From JAGNZR01 sp051659505 (GTDB taxonomy: Bacteria > Fusobacteriota > Fusobacteriia > Fusobacteriales > Fusobacteriaceae): 64,000 nucleotides of DNA. The position numbers and the translations under genes were made by a program. The stretch's first letter is position 1; each line of letters starts with the position of its first letter. The DNA lies in assembly GCA_051659505.1 (NCBI GenBank), contig JBOFOQ010000020.1, positions 1-64,000 on the forward strand. The letters run 5' to 3'. Positions 16,366-24,594 of this stretch are shown piece by piece. A model generated the notes under the pieces. The model ran no database searches and was not told where the DNA came from. It worked only from the letters and a program-made list of their open reading frames with translations.

Positions 16366-17019
16366 ATGCAAAATGATAAATTAAAAGCAAGTGTTTTAGC
16401 AGTAAAAATGATTTCTAATGTAGATGAGAGTATGATAAAGGAATTTAATTTGCCAGAAGGATATAAAAGTATAGGAATAATTACTTCTGATTGTGATGAT
16501 GTGACATATACTGCATTAGATGAAGCAACTAAAGAAGTGGATATAAAAGTTGTTTACGCAAAATCATTTTATGGAGGAGCAGCAAACTCAAATACTAAAT
16601 TAGCAGGAGAAGTTATAGGGATAATAGCTGGTCCTACACCATCAGAAATAAAAAGTGGTTTAGATGTAATTATTGATTTTATTGAGACTAAAGCTTCTTT
16701 TATAAGTGCAAACGAAGATGATAGCATTGCTTACTATGCTTATTGTGTTTCAAGAACAGGATCATACTTGTCAGAAACTTCAGGAGTAAAAGAAGGAGAG
16801 TCTCTAGCATACTTAATTGCACCTCCTCTTGAGGCTATGTATGGACTAGATGTTGCACTAAAAGCAGCAGATGTGAAAATGACAATATTTTTTGGTCCAC
16901 CATCAGAAACAAATTTTGGAGGAGCTCTTTTAACTGGAAGCCAATCTGCTTGTAAAGCTGCTTGTGATGCTTTTGCAGAAGCAGTTAAATATGTAGCAAA
17001 TAATCCAATGAAATATTAG
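16366..17019 (+). CDS. eutL: EutL, tandem-BMC trimeric shell protein
   Basis: This 217-residue protein has two permuted BMC domains that trimerise and form a gated pore proposed for larger substrates. It matches EutL in length (219 in E. coli) and in motifs: KLKASVLAVKMISNVDESM, IGIITSDCDDVTYTALDEAT, SFYGGAANSNTKLAGEVIGI, LIAPPLEAMYGLDVALKAAD and FGPPSETNFGGALLTGSQSA. The ribosome site GGAGGAG precedes the start, and the gene follows eutC by 9 bp. Confidence 0.96.
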   Translation: MQNDKLKASVLAVKMISNVDESMIKEFNLPEGYKSIGIITSDCDDVTYTALDEATKEVDIKVVYAKSFYGGAANSNTKLAGEVIGIIAGPTPSEIKSGLDVIIDFIETKASFISANEDDSIAYYAYCVSRTGSYLSETSGVKEGESLAYLIAPPLEAMYGLDVALKAADVKMTIFFGPPSETNFGGALLTGSQSACKAACDAFAEAVKYVANNPMKY

Positions 17020-17029
17020 GAGGAGAAAT

Positions 17030-17383
17030 ATGGAAGCACTGGGAATGATAGAAACAATGGGACTTATAGGTTCTATTGAAGGAGCTGATGCAGCATTAAA
17101 AGCAGCAAATGTAACAATTATTAATAAGCATTATTCTAAAGCAGGGATAGTAACTGTTGAATTTTCAGGAGATGTAGGTGCAGTACAAGCTGGAGTAGAA
17201 GCTGCCAAAGAAGCAACTATAAGACTAGGGTCATACTTAGCAAGTCATGTAATTCCAAGACCAGAATTCAGTATAGGTAGCTTGTTAGAAAGAAAAGAAA
17301 TAAAAGTAGAAAAAATTGTAGAAAAAGTTGTTTTAGAAACGTCAGATTTACATGTAAATGATAAAAATAAAAATAAAAAATAA
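17030..17383 (+). CDS. BMC-H shell protein with C-terminal extension (EutK/EutM-like)
   Basis: This 117-residue protein has one canonical BMC domain (ALGMIETMGLIGSIEGADAA, KAANVTIINKHYSKAGIVTV, SGDVGAVQAGVEAAKEA, YLASHVIPRPE) covering about residues 1-87. A charged tail of about 30 residues (KEIKVEKIVEKVVLETSDLH and a Lys/Asn-rich end) follows. It is paralogous to the adjacent EutM but has the extra tail, a common way to make a minor shell component or a cargo-contacting subunit. There is no HTH-like C-terminal domain of enteric EutK, so I do not use that symbol. Confidence 0.88.
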   Translation: MEALGMIETMGLIGSIEGADAALKAANVTIINKHYSKAGIVTVEFSGDVGAVQAGVEAAKEATIRLGSYLASHVIPRPEFSIGSLLERKEIKVEKIVEKVVLETSDLHVNDKNKNKK

Positions 17384-17399
17384 TGAGGAGGAATTTATT

Positions 17400-17684
17400 A
17401 TGGCAACATTAAATGCATTAGGAATGGTAGAAACAAGAGGTTTAGTAGCAGCAGTAGAGGCAGCAGATGCAATGGTAAAGGCAGCAAATGTAACACTTAT
17501 AGGAAAAGAGATGGTAGGAGGTGGACTTGTAACAGTTATGGTGAGAGGAGATGTAGGAGCTGTAAAAGCCGCTACAGATGCAGGAGCAGCAGCAGCTGAT
17601 AGAGTTGGAGAATTAGTATCTGTTCATGTAATCCCAAGACCTCATTCAGAAGTAGAGATTATTTTACCAAAAATGGAGAAGTAA
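17400..17684 (+). CDS. eutM: EutM, major hexameric BMC-H shell protein
   Basis: This 94-residue single BMC domain reads TLNALGMVETRGLVAAVEAA, KAANVTLIGKEMVGGGLVTV, RGDVGAVKAATDAGAAAADR and SVHVIPRPHSEVE. Length and sequence are those of the abundant facet hexamer EutM/PduA. I start at 17400 because TGAGGAGGAATTT is the ribosome site; a longer in-frame start at 17358 lies inside the previous gene. It is followed by the structured spacer at 17697. Confidence 0.96.
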   Translation: MATLNALGMVETRGLVAAVEAADAMVKAANVTLIGKEMVGGGLVTVMVRGDVGAVKAATDAGAAAADRVGELVSVHVIPRPHSEVEIILPKMEK

Positions 17685-17696
17685 AAATAATAAATT

Positions 17697-17792
17697 AATT
17701 TTATTTGCTAGGTACTAGTTTGTGCCTAGTAAATAAAATTATATTAAAAATATAAATATTAAATTTAAAATAGTTATATTTTTAATATAATT
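17697..17792 (+). promoter_or_regulatory. Two overlapping RNA hairpins between eutM and eutE
   Basis: The first is a 16-bp stem (17697-17712 with 17725-17740, one G-U) with a 12-nt loop. The second is a perfect 19-bp inverted repeat (17737-17755 with 17774-17792) with an 18-nt loop. They share 17737-17740, so they compete at their base. Neither has a clean T tract. They may stabilise the shell-protein mRNA 3' end, act as a processing site or attenuate eutE. No hexaloop of the EutV type is present. Confidence 0.6.
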
Positions 17793-17821
17793 TTATATAA
17801 TAAATATTTTAGGAGGAAATT

Positions 17822-19276
17822 ATGGATAAGGATTTACTTTCAATTCAAGAGGTTAGGGACTTAGTATTAGCTTCAAAAGAGGCGCAGAAAAAATATGTAA
17901 ATTTTACTCAAAAAAAAATAGATGAAATTATTTATGAAATATCTATGGAAATAAGAAAACATAGTATAAAACTAGCAAAAATGGCATATGAAGAAACAGG
18001 ATTTGGAAAATGGGAAGATAAAATTTTGAAAAATGATTTTGCTTCAATAAATTGTTATGAGTATATTAAAAATATGAAAACAGTTGGAATACTAAACCAT
18101 GATGAAGACTTAGGCATTATGGAGGTTGGAGTCCCAATAGGTGTGGTTGCAGGACTTATACCTTCGACAAATCCTACTTCTACTGCTATTTATAAAACAT
18201 TAATATCTTTAAAATCAGGAAACGGTATAGTTTTAAGCCCACATCCTAGTGCTAAAAACTGTATAATTGAAACAGTAGAAATTATGAAAGCAGCAGCTTA
18301 TAGAGCTGGAGCACCAGAAGGACTAATAGGGGTATTAACTATCCCGTCTATGGAAGGAACTTCAGCACTAATGAAACACAAAGATATAGGTAGTATACTG
18401 GCAACCGGGGGAGAAGCTATGGTTAGAGCAGCTTATAGCTCAGGGAGGCCTGCAATAGGAGTTGGGCCAGGAAATGGTCCTGCTTTTATAGAAAGAACAG
18501 CAGATATAGAAAAAGCTGTTAAAAGAATATTTGATAGTAAAACTTTTGATAATGGAGTAATTTGTGCTTCTGAACAATCTATAATAACTGAAAAAATAAT
18601 AAAAGAAGAAGTAATGAAAGAGATAAAAAAACAAGGGGGATATTTTTTATCAGAAGTTGAGTCTAAAAAATTAGGAAAATTTATATTAAGAGCTAATGGA
18701 ACTATGAATCCGCAAATAGTAGGAAAGTCAGCGGAAAAAATAGCTGACTTAGTTGGAATAAGAATACCAGTTGGAACTAAAATATTACTATCAGAGCAAA
18801 CGGAAGTTTCAAATAAAAATCCTTATGCTCATGAAAAATTATGTCCTATACTTGCTTTTTTTTGTGAGGAAAATTGGGAAGATGCTTGTGAAAAATCAAT
18901 AGAAATACTTATGTTTGAAGGGAAAGGACATACTTTAATTATTCATTCAGAAAATCAAGATGTGATAAAGGAATTTGCTTTAAAAAAACCAGTTTCAAGA
19001 CTTCTTGTGAATACTTCTGGAGCTTTAGGAGGGATAGGAGCAACGACTAATCTCTCACCAGCACTAACACTAGGTTGTGGTGCTATAGGCGGAAGCTCAA
19101 CTTCTGACAATGTAACGCCTATGAATCTTATTAATATTAGAAGAATTGCATGGGGGAAAAGAGAGATAGAAGATATAAGAAAAAATAACAAGAATGATTC
19201 TATAAGAAAAGAAGATAACATAGAAGATATAGAAAAAATGATAAGAAAAGTAGTAAAAGATATACTTAGTAAATAA
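17822..19276 (+). CDS. eutE: EutE, CoA-acylating acetaldehyde dehydrogenase
   Basis: This 484-residue enzyme oxidises acetaldehyde with NAD and CoA to acetyl-CoA inside the compartment. The catalytic Cys248 lies in DNGVICASEQSII. Other family motifs are VAGLIPSTNPTSTAIYKTLI, SPHPSAKNCI, GVGPGNGPAFIE and GALGGIGATTNLSPALTLGC. The N-terminal DLLSIQEVRDLVLASKEAQK and the C-terminal IEDIEKMIRKVVKDILSK are amphipathic helices of the type used for encapsulation. It is slightly longer than enteric EutE (467) because of the C-terminal helix. AGGAGGAAATT precedes the start. Confidence 0.95.
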   Translation: MDKDLLSIQEVRDLVLASKEAQKKYVNFTQKKIDEIIYEISMEIRKHSIKLAKMAYEETGFGKWEDKILKNDFASINCYEYIKNMKTVGILNHDEDLGIMEVGVPIGVVAGLIPSTNPTSTAIYKTLISLKSGNGIVLSPHPSAKNCIIETVEIMKAAAYRAGAPEGLIGVLTIPSMEGTSALMKHKDIGSILATGGEAMVRAAYSSGRPAIGVGPGNGPAFIERTADIEKAVKRIFDSKTFDNGVICASEQSIITEKIIKEEVMKEIKKQGGYFLSEVESKKLGKFILRANGTMNPQIVGKSAEKIADLVGIRIPVGTKILLSEQTEVSNKNPYAHEKLCPILAFFCEENWEDACEKSIEILMFEGKGHTLIIHSENQDVIKEFALKKPVSRLLVNTSGALGGIGATTNLSPALTLGCGAIGGSSTSDNVTPMNLINIRRIAWGKREIEDIRKNNKNDSIRKEDNIEDIEKMIRKVVKDILSK

Positions 19277-19322
19277 AAATAAAATAATTAAGTATTGTAT
19301 TAATCGAACCTAAGGAGGGGCA

Positions 19323-20075
19323 GTGGTAATTACTGAATATTTAATTAAAACAAAATTAAAAAATAGTGAAAGTAGTAGTTTTATATTGGAAAAAGGAATG
19401 ATTTTAACTCCTTCTGCAAAACAATATTTAAGTGATAAAGGTATTTTTTTAATAAAAGAAGAAGAAGAAATAAAAGAAAAAAAAGAAGAGAATGAGGAAT
19501 TAAAAAAGAATGTAGATAAACCAAAATTTAGAGGTCTATCAGGGGAATATTATTATGAAAAACCTGAAAATATGACACATCTTTCAGGAAATATATTAGT
19601 ATCAAAATTAGACAAAAGAATTGTTCTTAGAGGGAAAATAGATTCTTTTCTTGCTCAGTGGTGCATAGTACAGAAAAAATTATTAGACAGAAAAAATCAA
19701 AAATTATCTTTAGATTTAGAATCTGTGTTTCATTTTATAAAAAAAATCATGATATCAGAAATAGAGAATAATGAGTTACCTGAAGTTACAGTTTTAGGAT
19801 ATACATTTGATCAAATTAGAGATATTTCACATAATCCAAAACAAAACTTTGGACTTGAGCACTTATTTGATATAAATTCTAGCTATGAGGATTTAATACT
19901 TGAACTTAATTTAATTAGGGCTAAAGTACGTGAAATTGAACTTTTGGCTGTAGAGGTATTTTTAAATAACAATGGAGCTAAAGAAGAAAAAATTGTAAAA
20001 GCATTTAATAGAATGAGTAGTATTATTTATATTATGATGCTAAAAAGTAAGGCAGGTATTTATGGGAAAAAGTGA
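19323..20075 (+). CDS. eutT: EutT, cobalamin adenosyltransferase
   Basis: This 250-residue corrinoid adenosyltransferase makes adenosylcobalamin for EutBC. The N-terminus has the EutT-type segment ILEKGMILTPSAKQYLSDKG; the catalytic domain runs from about 90 (MTHLSGNILVSKLDKRIVLR, RGKIDSFLAQWCIVQKKLLD, EVTVLGYTFDQIRDISHNP). The GTG start follows AAGGAGGGG. The Cys-rich HX11CCX2C metal motif of enteric EutT is missing: the region before MTHLSG reads FRGLSGEYYYEKPEN, with no Cys. This suggests the metal-independent class of EutT described in Listeria, as I recall. Confidence 0.85.
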   Translation: MVITEYLIKTKLKNSESSSFILEKGMILTPSAKQYLSDKGIFLIKEEEEIKEKKEENEELKKNVDKPKFRGLSGEYYYEKPENMTHLSGNILVSKLDKRIVLRGKIDSFLAQWCIVQKKLLDRKNQKLSLDLESVFHFIKKIMISEIENNELPEVTVLGYTFDQIRDISHNPKQNFGLEHLFDINSSYEDLILELNLIRAKVREIELLAVEVFLNNNGAKEEKIVKAFNRMSSIIYIMMLKSKAGIYGKK

Positions 20076-20089
20076 AAAGAGGAGAAAAA

Positions 20090-20353
20090 ATGCTAATAGG
20101 AACAGTTATAGGTAATGTGTGGGCTACAAGAAAAGATGAGGGATTAATCGGTATGAAGTTACTTGTTATAATGATGAAAGATGGTTCTGAAATAGTTGCC
20201 TGTGACTACATAGGAGCAGGAAAAGGAGATATGGTATTAATTTCAACAGGAAGTTCAGCAAGAAAAATTTTAACAAAAGATAGTTCTCCAATAGATGCTT
20301 CAGTTATTGGTATAATAGATCAGATAGAATCTGAAAGTGAGGGTGTATTATGA
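20090..20353 (+). CDS. eutN: EutN, pentameric BMC-P vertex protein
   Basis: This 87-residue protein of the EutN/CcmL family forms pentamers that cap compartment vertices. Motifs are LIGTVIGNVWATRKDEGLIG, GSEIVACDYIGAGKGDMVLI and TGSSARKI near the pore. The start at 20090 uses AGAGGAG; a longer frame begins at 20072 but overlaps the eutT stop region with no better site. It overlaps the next gene by 4 bp, so translation is coupled. Confidence 0.94.
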   Translation: MLIGTVIGNVWATRKDEGLIGMKLLVIMMKDGSEIVACDYIGAGKGDMVLISTGSSARKILTKDSSPIDASVIGIIDQIESESEGVL

Positions 20354-20688
20354 AAAAGAAATTAGTAGGAAGAGATGAAATTATTAATGAAGTTTGCGAG
20401 AATAAATTTTATTTGAAAAGAGACATTATATTATCACCTTCAGCCAAAGATTATTTAATAGAAAAAAAAATTGAGATTATTTATCCTGGTTTAATAGAAA
20501 AAAGTTTAAGTAGTGAAGAATGTGTAAAAAAAATAAGTAATAAAACAAAAGTAGAAATACCTTCACTAGAAGAAGATGTTATAAAAAACAAAATAATTTT
20601 AATCAAAAAAATATTAAAGGAAGAATTTAATATAAAAGATGAAAATAAAATTTTATTAGTTGTAAAAAAAATAATAGGGGGAATTTAA
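20350..20688 (+). CDS. Unknown Eut-locus protein with EutT-like N-terminal motif
   Basis: I do not recognise this 112-residue protein as a named Eut component. Its N-terminal part (residues about 20-45, YLKRDIILSPSAKDYLIEKK) closely parallels the N-terminus of EutT two genes upstream (ILEKGMILTPSAKQYLSDKG). The shared core is I-L-[ST]-P-S-A-K-x-Y-L. A Lys/Glu-rich linker follows, then a predicted amphipathic helix near the C-terminus (IILIKKILKEEFNIKDENK). Start and stop overlap eutN (4 bp) and abut eutH (1 bp), so it is firmly part of the operon. It could be a docking or assembly factor. Confidence 0.6.
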   Translation: MKKKLVGRDEIINEVCENKFYLKRDIILSPSAKDYLIEKKIEIIYPGLIEKSLSSEECVKKISNKTKVEIPSLEEDVIKNKIILIKKILKEEFNIKDENKILLVVKKIIGGI

Positions 20689-20689
20689 A

Positions 20690-21769
20690 ATGGAGATAAA
20701 TCAATTGATTATTTTTATTATGGTTATTTTTATGATAATAGGTGGAGTAGATAAGATTTTTGGAAATAAATATGGATATGGAGAGAAGTTTGAAGAGGGA
20801 ATAATGGCTATGGGAGCTCTTGCCCTAGCCATGGTAGGAGTTATATCCTTAGCACCAGTACTTGCAAATATATTGAAACCAGTAATATCTCCTATATACG
20901 CATTTTTAGGAGCAGATCCTGCTATGTTTGCAACAACTTTACTTGCAAATGATATGGGAGGTTATCCGCTAGCGATGCAATTAGCTATAGATCCAAATGC
21001 AGGTAAATTTGCAGGATTAATTTTAGGTGCAATGATGGGACCAACAATTGTTTTTACAATTCCAGTGGCTCTTGGAATTATTAAGAAAGAAGATAGAGAA
21101 TATTTATCCAAAGGAATTTTAGCTGGAATAATTACAATACCTCTAGGATGTTTTGTAGGAGGAATAGTAGCAGGTTTTGATGTGAAGATGATCCTTATGA
21201 ATCTAATTCCTATAATTTTGTTTGCACTACTTATATCAATAGGACTTTGGAAAATACCAGAAAAAATGACTGTTGGATTTTCAAGATTTGGTCAAGGAGT
21301 AGTAGTAGTAATTACAGTAGGTTTAATAGCTATAATAATAGAAACATTGACAGAAATTGTTATTATACCTGGAATGGCTCCAATAAGTGAAGGGATTGAA
21401 GTAGTAGGTGCTATTGCTATAACCCTTGCAGGTGCGTTTCCTCTTGTCCACTTTATAACAAAAGTATTTAAAAAACCTTTGATGAAATTAGGTTCTTTAC
21501 TAGGAATGAATGATGTTGCAGCTGCAGGTTTTGTAGCTTCGTTAGCCAATAATATTCCAATGTTTGGTATATTAAAAGATATGGATAAAAAAGGAAAAAT
21601 ATATAATGTAGCTTTTGCAGTCAGTGCATCTTTTGTTTTTGGCGATCATCTAGGATTTACAGCTGGAGTAGATAAAAGTATGATATTCCCAATGATAGTA
21701 GGAAAATTAGTAGCAGGAATTACAGCTGTTTTAGTAGCTAGAATGATGTTTAAAAGCATAAAAGACTAA
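20690..21769 (+). CDS. eutH: EutH, ethanolamine permease
   Basis: This 359-residue inner-membrane protein has about ten or more hydrophobic segments. It carries EutH-family stretches GYGEKFEEGIMAMGALALAM, TTLLANDMGGYPLAMQLA, FAGLILGAMMGPTIVFTIPV and AGFVASLANNIPMFGILKDM plus SFVFGDHLGFTAGVD. It imports ethanolamine when diffusion is limiting. It is shorter than E. coli EutH (408) but typical for Firmicute/fusobacterial forms. It begins 1 bp after the unknown gene and is followed by eutQ 35 bp later. Confidence 0.93.
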   Translation: MEINQLIIFIMVIFMIIGGVDKIFGNKYGYGEKFEEGIMAMGALALAMVGVISLAPVLANILKPVISPIYAFLGADPAMFATTLLANDMGGYPLAMQLAIDPNAGKFAGLILGAMMGPTIVFTIPVALGIIKKEDREYLSKGILAGIITIPLGCFVGGIVAGFDVKMILMNLIPIILFALLISIGLWKIPEKMTVGFSRFGQGVVVVITVGLIAIIIETLTEIVIIPGMAPISEGIEVVGAIAITLAGAFPLVHFITKVFKKPLMKLGSLLGMNDVAAAGFVASLANNIPMFGILKDMDKKGKIYNVAFAVSASFVFGDHLGFTAGVDKSMIFPMIVGKLVAGITAVLVARMMFKSIKD

Positions 21770-21804
21770 GATAATAGGTTATAATATAGATTTATAAGGA
21801 GGAA

Positions 21805-22245
21805 ATGATGAATGAAATAGAATTAGACGCACTCATTAAAAAAATAATAAAAGATGAAGTTTCAAAAGAAAAAAATAGTTTAAAAGAAATTGATCCAAGT
21901 GGTGTTTCTGTTGTAAAAGTTGGAGAAATGATACCAGAAAAATTTGATACTGGCACTCAAGGAGATCAAGTTTTTGTAAGTGACTTATACACATTAGAAG
22001 AAAGTCCAAGAATTGGAGCAGGGCTCATGGAAATGAAGGAAACTACTTTTGATTGGACACTTAAATATGATGAAGTTGATTATATAATAGAAGGAACCTT
22101 AGAAATAATCATAGATGGTAGAAAAATAATTGGGAATAAAGGTGATGTTATTTTAATACCGAAAAACACTGCTATAAAATTTAGTGTTCCAAACTATGCA
22201 AAATTTTTATATGTAGTTTATCCCGCTAATTGGCAACAACTATAA
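21805..22245 (+). CDS. eutQ: EutQ, cupin-fold acetate kinase-type protein (cupin domain only)
   Basis: This 146-residue cupin protein reads LMEMKETTFDWTLKYDEVDY, IIEGTLEIIIDGRKI, GDVILIPKNTAIKFSVP and FLYVVYPANWQQ. EutQ from Salmonella has acetate kinase activity, as I recall. The enteric protein is about 230 residues. Here only the C-terminal cupin is kept after a short N-terminal helix. No eutD-type phosphotransacetylase is encoded in this locus, so the source of acetyl phosphate must lie elsewhere. AAGGAGGAAATG gives a good start. Confidence 0.88.
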   Translation: MMNEIELDALIKKIIKDEVSKEKNSLKEIDPSGVSVVKVGEMIPEKFDTGTQGDQVFVSDLYTLEESPRIGAGLMEMKETTFDWTLKYDEVDYIIEGTLEIIIDGRKIIGNKGDVILIPKNTAIKFSVPNYAKFLYVVYPANWQQL

Positions 22246-22255
22246 GGAGGCTCCC

Positions 22256-23383
22256 ATGAAAGAATTTTTTATTAAACCAATTATTAAATTTGGTGAGGCT
22301 TCTTTAGATACTATAAAGAATTTAAAAGGAAAGAAAGTATTTATAGTGACAGATAAAATAATGATAAGTTTAAAATTAGTGAATACAATTACTGAAATTC
22401 TAAAAAAATCAAAAATAGATTTTGTGATTTTTGACGAAGTTGAACCAAATCCAACAATAGATATAGTAGAGAAAGGATTAAAAGAAATGATTAAATTTGA
22501 ACCTGATACTATTATTGCATTTGGAGGAGGCTCTCCCATTGATGCTTGTAAGGCTATTTTACATTTTGATATAAAATTAAAAAAAGAATTAAAAATTACT
22601 TATCAAAAACCACTTTTTTTAGCAATACCTACTACTAGCGGAACAGGCTCTGAAGTAACGTCATATAGTGTAATAAGTAAAAATCATAAAAAAATAGTAC
22701 TTTCTAATCCAGAAATGCTACCTGATATAGCTATTTTAAATCCTGAATACATGAAAACACTGCCTAATTTTATAGTAGCAGATACTGGAATAGATATTTT
22801 AACTCATGCGGTGGAAGCTTATGTATCTTTGAAGAAAAATTCTTTTAGTGATGCTTGTTCAGTAGAAGCTATAGGAATTCTCTATAAACACTTAATTGAG
22901 CATTATGAGGATGTAAAAAAATTAAAACCTCGTGAAAAAATACAAGAAGCTTCATGTTTAGCTGGAATAGCTTTTAATAATTCATCTCTAGGAATAAATC
23001 ATAGTATAGCTCATTCAGTTGGAGGGAAGTTTGGAATTTCTCATGGGCGAGCAAATGGAATTATATTACCTTATGTTATGAGGGCAAATATGGAATTTAA
23101 TCCGACAATATATGCTGAAATATCTAACAAATTAAACTTAGGTGGAAATAGTGTAGAGGAGAAATGTTTAAATTTAATAAAGTTTATTGAAAATTTAAGA
23201 ACAAAATTAGGAATAAAAAATTCTTTAGAAGAAATGAAGATTAATGAAAAAGAATATTTAGATTTTATACCTGAGCTCCTAAGAGACATAAAAAAAGATA
23301 TATGCACTGAATTTAATCCCCGAAAATTAAATGACGAAGAATATATAAAATTATTAGTTAGTATTTATTATGGAAAACAATAA
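22256..23383 (+). CDS. eutG: Iron-containing alcohol dehydrogenase (EutG-type)
   Basis: This 375-residue group III alcohol dehydrogenase would reduce acetaldehyde to ethanol and recycle the NADH made by EutE. Cofactor motifs are AFGGGSPIDACKAI and PTTSGTGSEVTSYSVI. Iron ligands lie in DTGIDILTHAVEAYVS and NHSIAHSVGGKFGISHGRAN. It is 10 bp after eutQ and is the last gene of the eut operon before the promoter at 23419. Assignment to ethanol formation rests on the operon context. Confidence 0.88.
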   Translation: MKEFFIKPIIKFGEASLDTIKNLKGKKVFIVTDKIMISLKLVNTITEILKKSKIDFVIFDEVEPNPTIDIVEKGLKEMIKFEPDTIIAFGGGSPIDACKAILHFDIKLKKELKITYQKPLFLAIPTTSGTGSEVTSYSVISKNHKKIVLSNPEMLPDIAILNPEYMKTLPNFIVADTGIDILTHAVEAYVSLKKNSFSDACSVEAIGILYKHLIEHYEDVKKLKPREKIQEASCLAGIAFNNSSLGINHSIAHSVGGKFGISHGRANGIILPYVMRANMEFNPTIYAEISNKLNLGGNSVEEKCLNLIKFIENLRTKLGIKNSLEEMKINEKEYLDFIPELLRDIKKDICTEFNPRKLNDEEYIKLLVSIYYGKQ

Positions 23384-23418
23384 AAAACGAACAGATTTTA
23401 ATCATTATGAATTGTTTG

Positions 23419-23448
23419 TTGACATTTTACTTCTACATAGTGTATTAT
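23419..23448 (+). promoter_or_regulatory. Promoter of the TRAP transporter operon
   Basis: TTGACA (23419-23424) is followed after 18 nt by TATTAT (23443-23448), about 115 bp before dctP. This gives the TRAP-glpQ group its own start, independent of read-through from eut. Confidence 0.7.
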
Positions 23449-23505
23449 ATATTATATATCAACTTATGGATATATTTATAAAATAGCAGAGATAAAGAGA
23501 AAAGC

Positions 23506-23537
23506 TATTCAAGATTTTTTTGAATACTTTTTTTTTA
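23506..23537 (+). terminator. Terminator-like attenuator in the dctP leader
   Basis: A 7-bp AT-rich stem (23506-23512 with 23520-23526) with a 7-nt loop is followed by C and T10. It lies between the promoter at 23419 and the dctP ribosome site, so transcripts from that promoter must read through it. It could also simply end the eut message. Confidence 0.55.
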
Positions 23538-23564
23538 TAAATTTTTAAAAAATATGGAGGGAAT

Positions 23565-24593
23565 ATGAAAAAAAAATTATCAAGATTATTTTTAATCGTT
23601 TTAACTATGGGGTTAGTTGCATGTGGTGGTAGTGAGAAAGGGGGAGAAAAAACTGATTCTTCTAAAATGCCAGAAAAAAAAGTTATAAAATTAAGTACAA
23701 AATTTGTAGAAGATGAACAAACATCAAAAACACTTCAGTTAGTAGCAGGAAAAATTAATGAAAGACTAAAAGATAGTCTAGAGGTTCAAGTTTTTTCAGG
23801 AGGACAATTACCAATAGGAAAAGACAGTATGGAACAAGTAGTTTCAGGAGCTAATTGGATTTCTGTAGATGGATTAAATTTTTTAGGGGATTATGTTCCA
23901 GATTATAATGCTATATCAGGACCAATGTTATATAAAACATTTGATGAGTATTTAGCAATGACGAAAAGTGAATTAGTAAAAAAATTAAATAAAGATGCTG
24001 AGAATAAAGGAATAAAAGTACTATCTTTAGATTATCTTTTTGGATTTAGAAGTATGCTAACAGAGAATGCAATAAAAACTCCAAATGATATGAAAGGTCT
24101 TAAAATAAGAGTACCAAATAGTCAATTATACATGTTAACTCTAAAAGCTATGGGTGGGAATCCTACTCCTCTACCTTTTACAGAGGTTTACAGTGGAATT
24201 CAGCAAAAAGTAGTAGACGGTTTAGAAGGCTCTTTAATGACTATTTATGGAACTAAAATATATGAAGTTAGAAAACACGTATCTCTAACTAATCATTTAC
24301 TAGGAGTTTCTGGAGTCGTAATTTCAAATAAAGTTTGGAATTCTTTAACAGAAAATGAAAGAAATGTAATACAAGAAGAAATTGATAAAGGAGCTTTATA
24401 CAATACAGCAGAAACTATAAAATTAGAGGAAGAGTACAAAAAACAACTTGAAGATTTAGGAGTAGTATTTAGTGCTGTGGATTCGGAATCATTTGATGCA
24501 CCAATAGCTAATGTCTATACTCAATTCCCTAAATGGACTCATGGAATATATGAGGAAATTCAGAAGGAATTAAAGAAAATCAGGGGGAATTAG
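23565..24593 (+). CDS. dctP: TRAP transporter solute-binding lipoprotein (DctP family)
   Basis: This 342-residue protein has a lipoprotein signal (LTMGLVACGGSEKGG, lipobox LVAC). The DctP fold is shown by QVFSGGQLPIGKDSMEQVVSG, MKGLKIRVPNSQLY and MGGNPTPLPFTEVYSGIQQK then VVDGLEGS. The Arg in KIRVP is the conserved residue that usually binds a carboxylate, so an organic acid is the default ligand. It is a periplasmic or outer-leaflet capture component for the DctQ/DctM permease encoded next. The ligand is unknown. Confidence 0.9.
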   Translation: MKKKLSRLFLIVLTMGLVACGGSEKGGEKTDSSKMPEKKVIKLSTKFVEDEQTSKTLQLVAGKINERLKDSLEVQVFSGGQLPIGKDSMEQVVSGANWISVDGLNFLGDYVPDYNAISGPMLYKTFDEYLAMTKSELVKKLNKDAENKGIKVLSLDYLFGFRSMLTENAIKTPNDMKGLKIRVPNSQLYMLTLKAMGGNPTPLPFTEVYSGIQQKVVDGLEGSLMTIYGTKIYEVRKHVSLTNHLLGVSGVVISNKVWNSLTENERNVIQEEIDKGALYNTAETIKLEEEYKKQLEDLGVVFSAVDSESFDAPIANVYTQFPKWTHGIYEEIQKELKKIRGN

Positions 24594-24594
24594 T

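Noticed and set aside
23461..23537. Third EutV-type antitermination site before dctP
   Set aside because: The candidate hairpins have 8-nt or larger loops without the A1/G4 hexaloop pattern.
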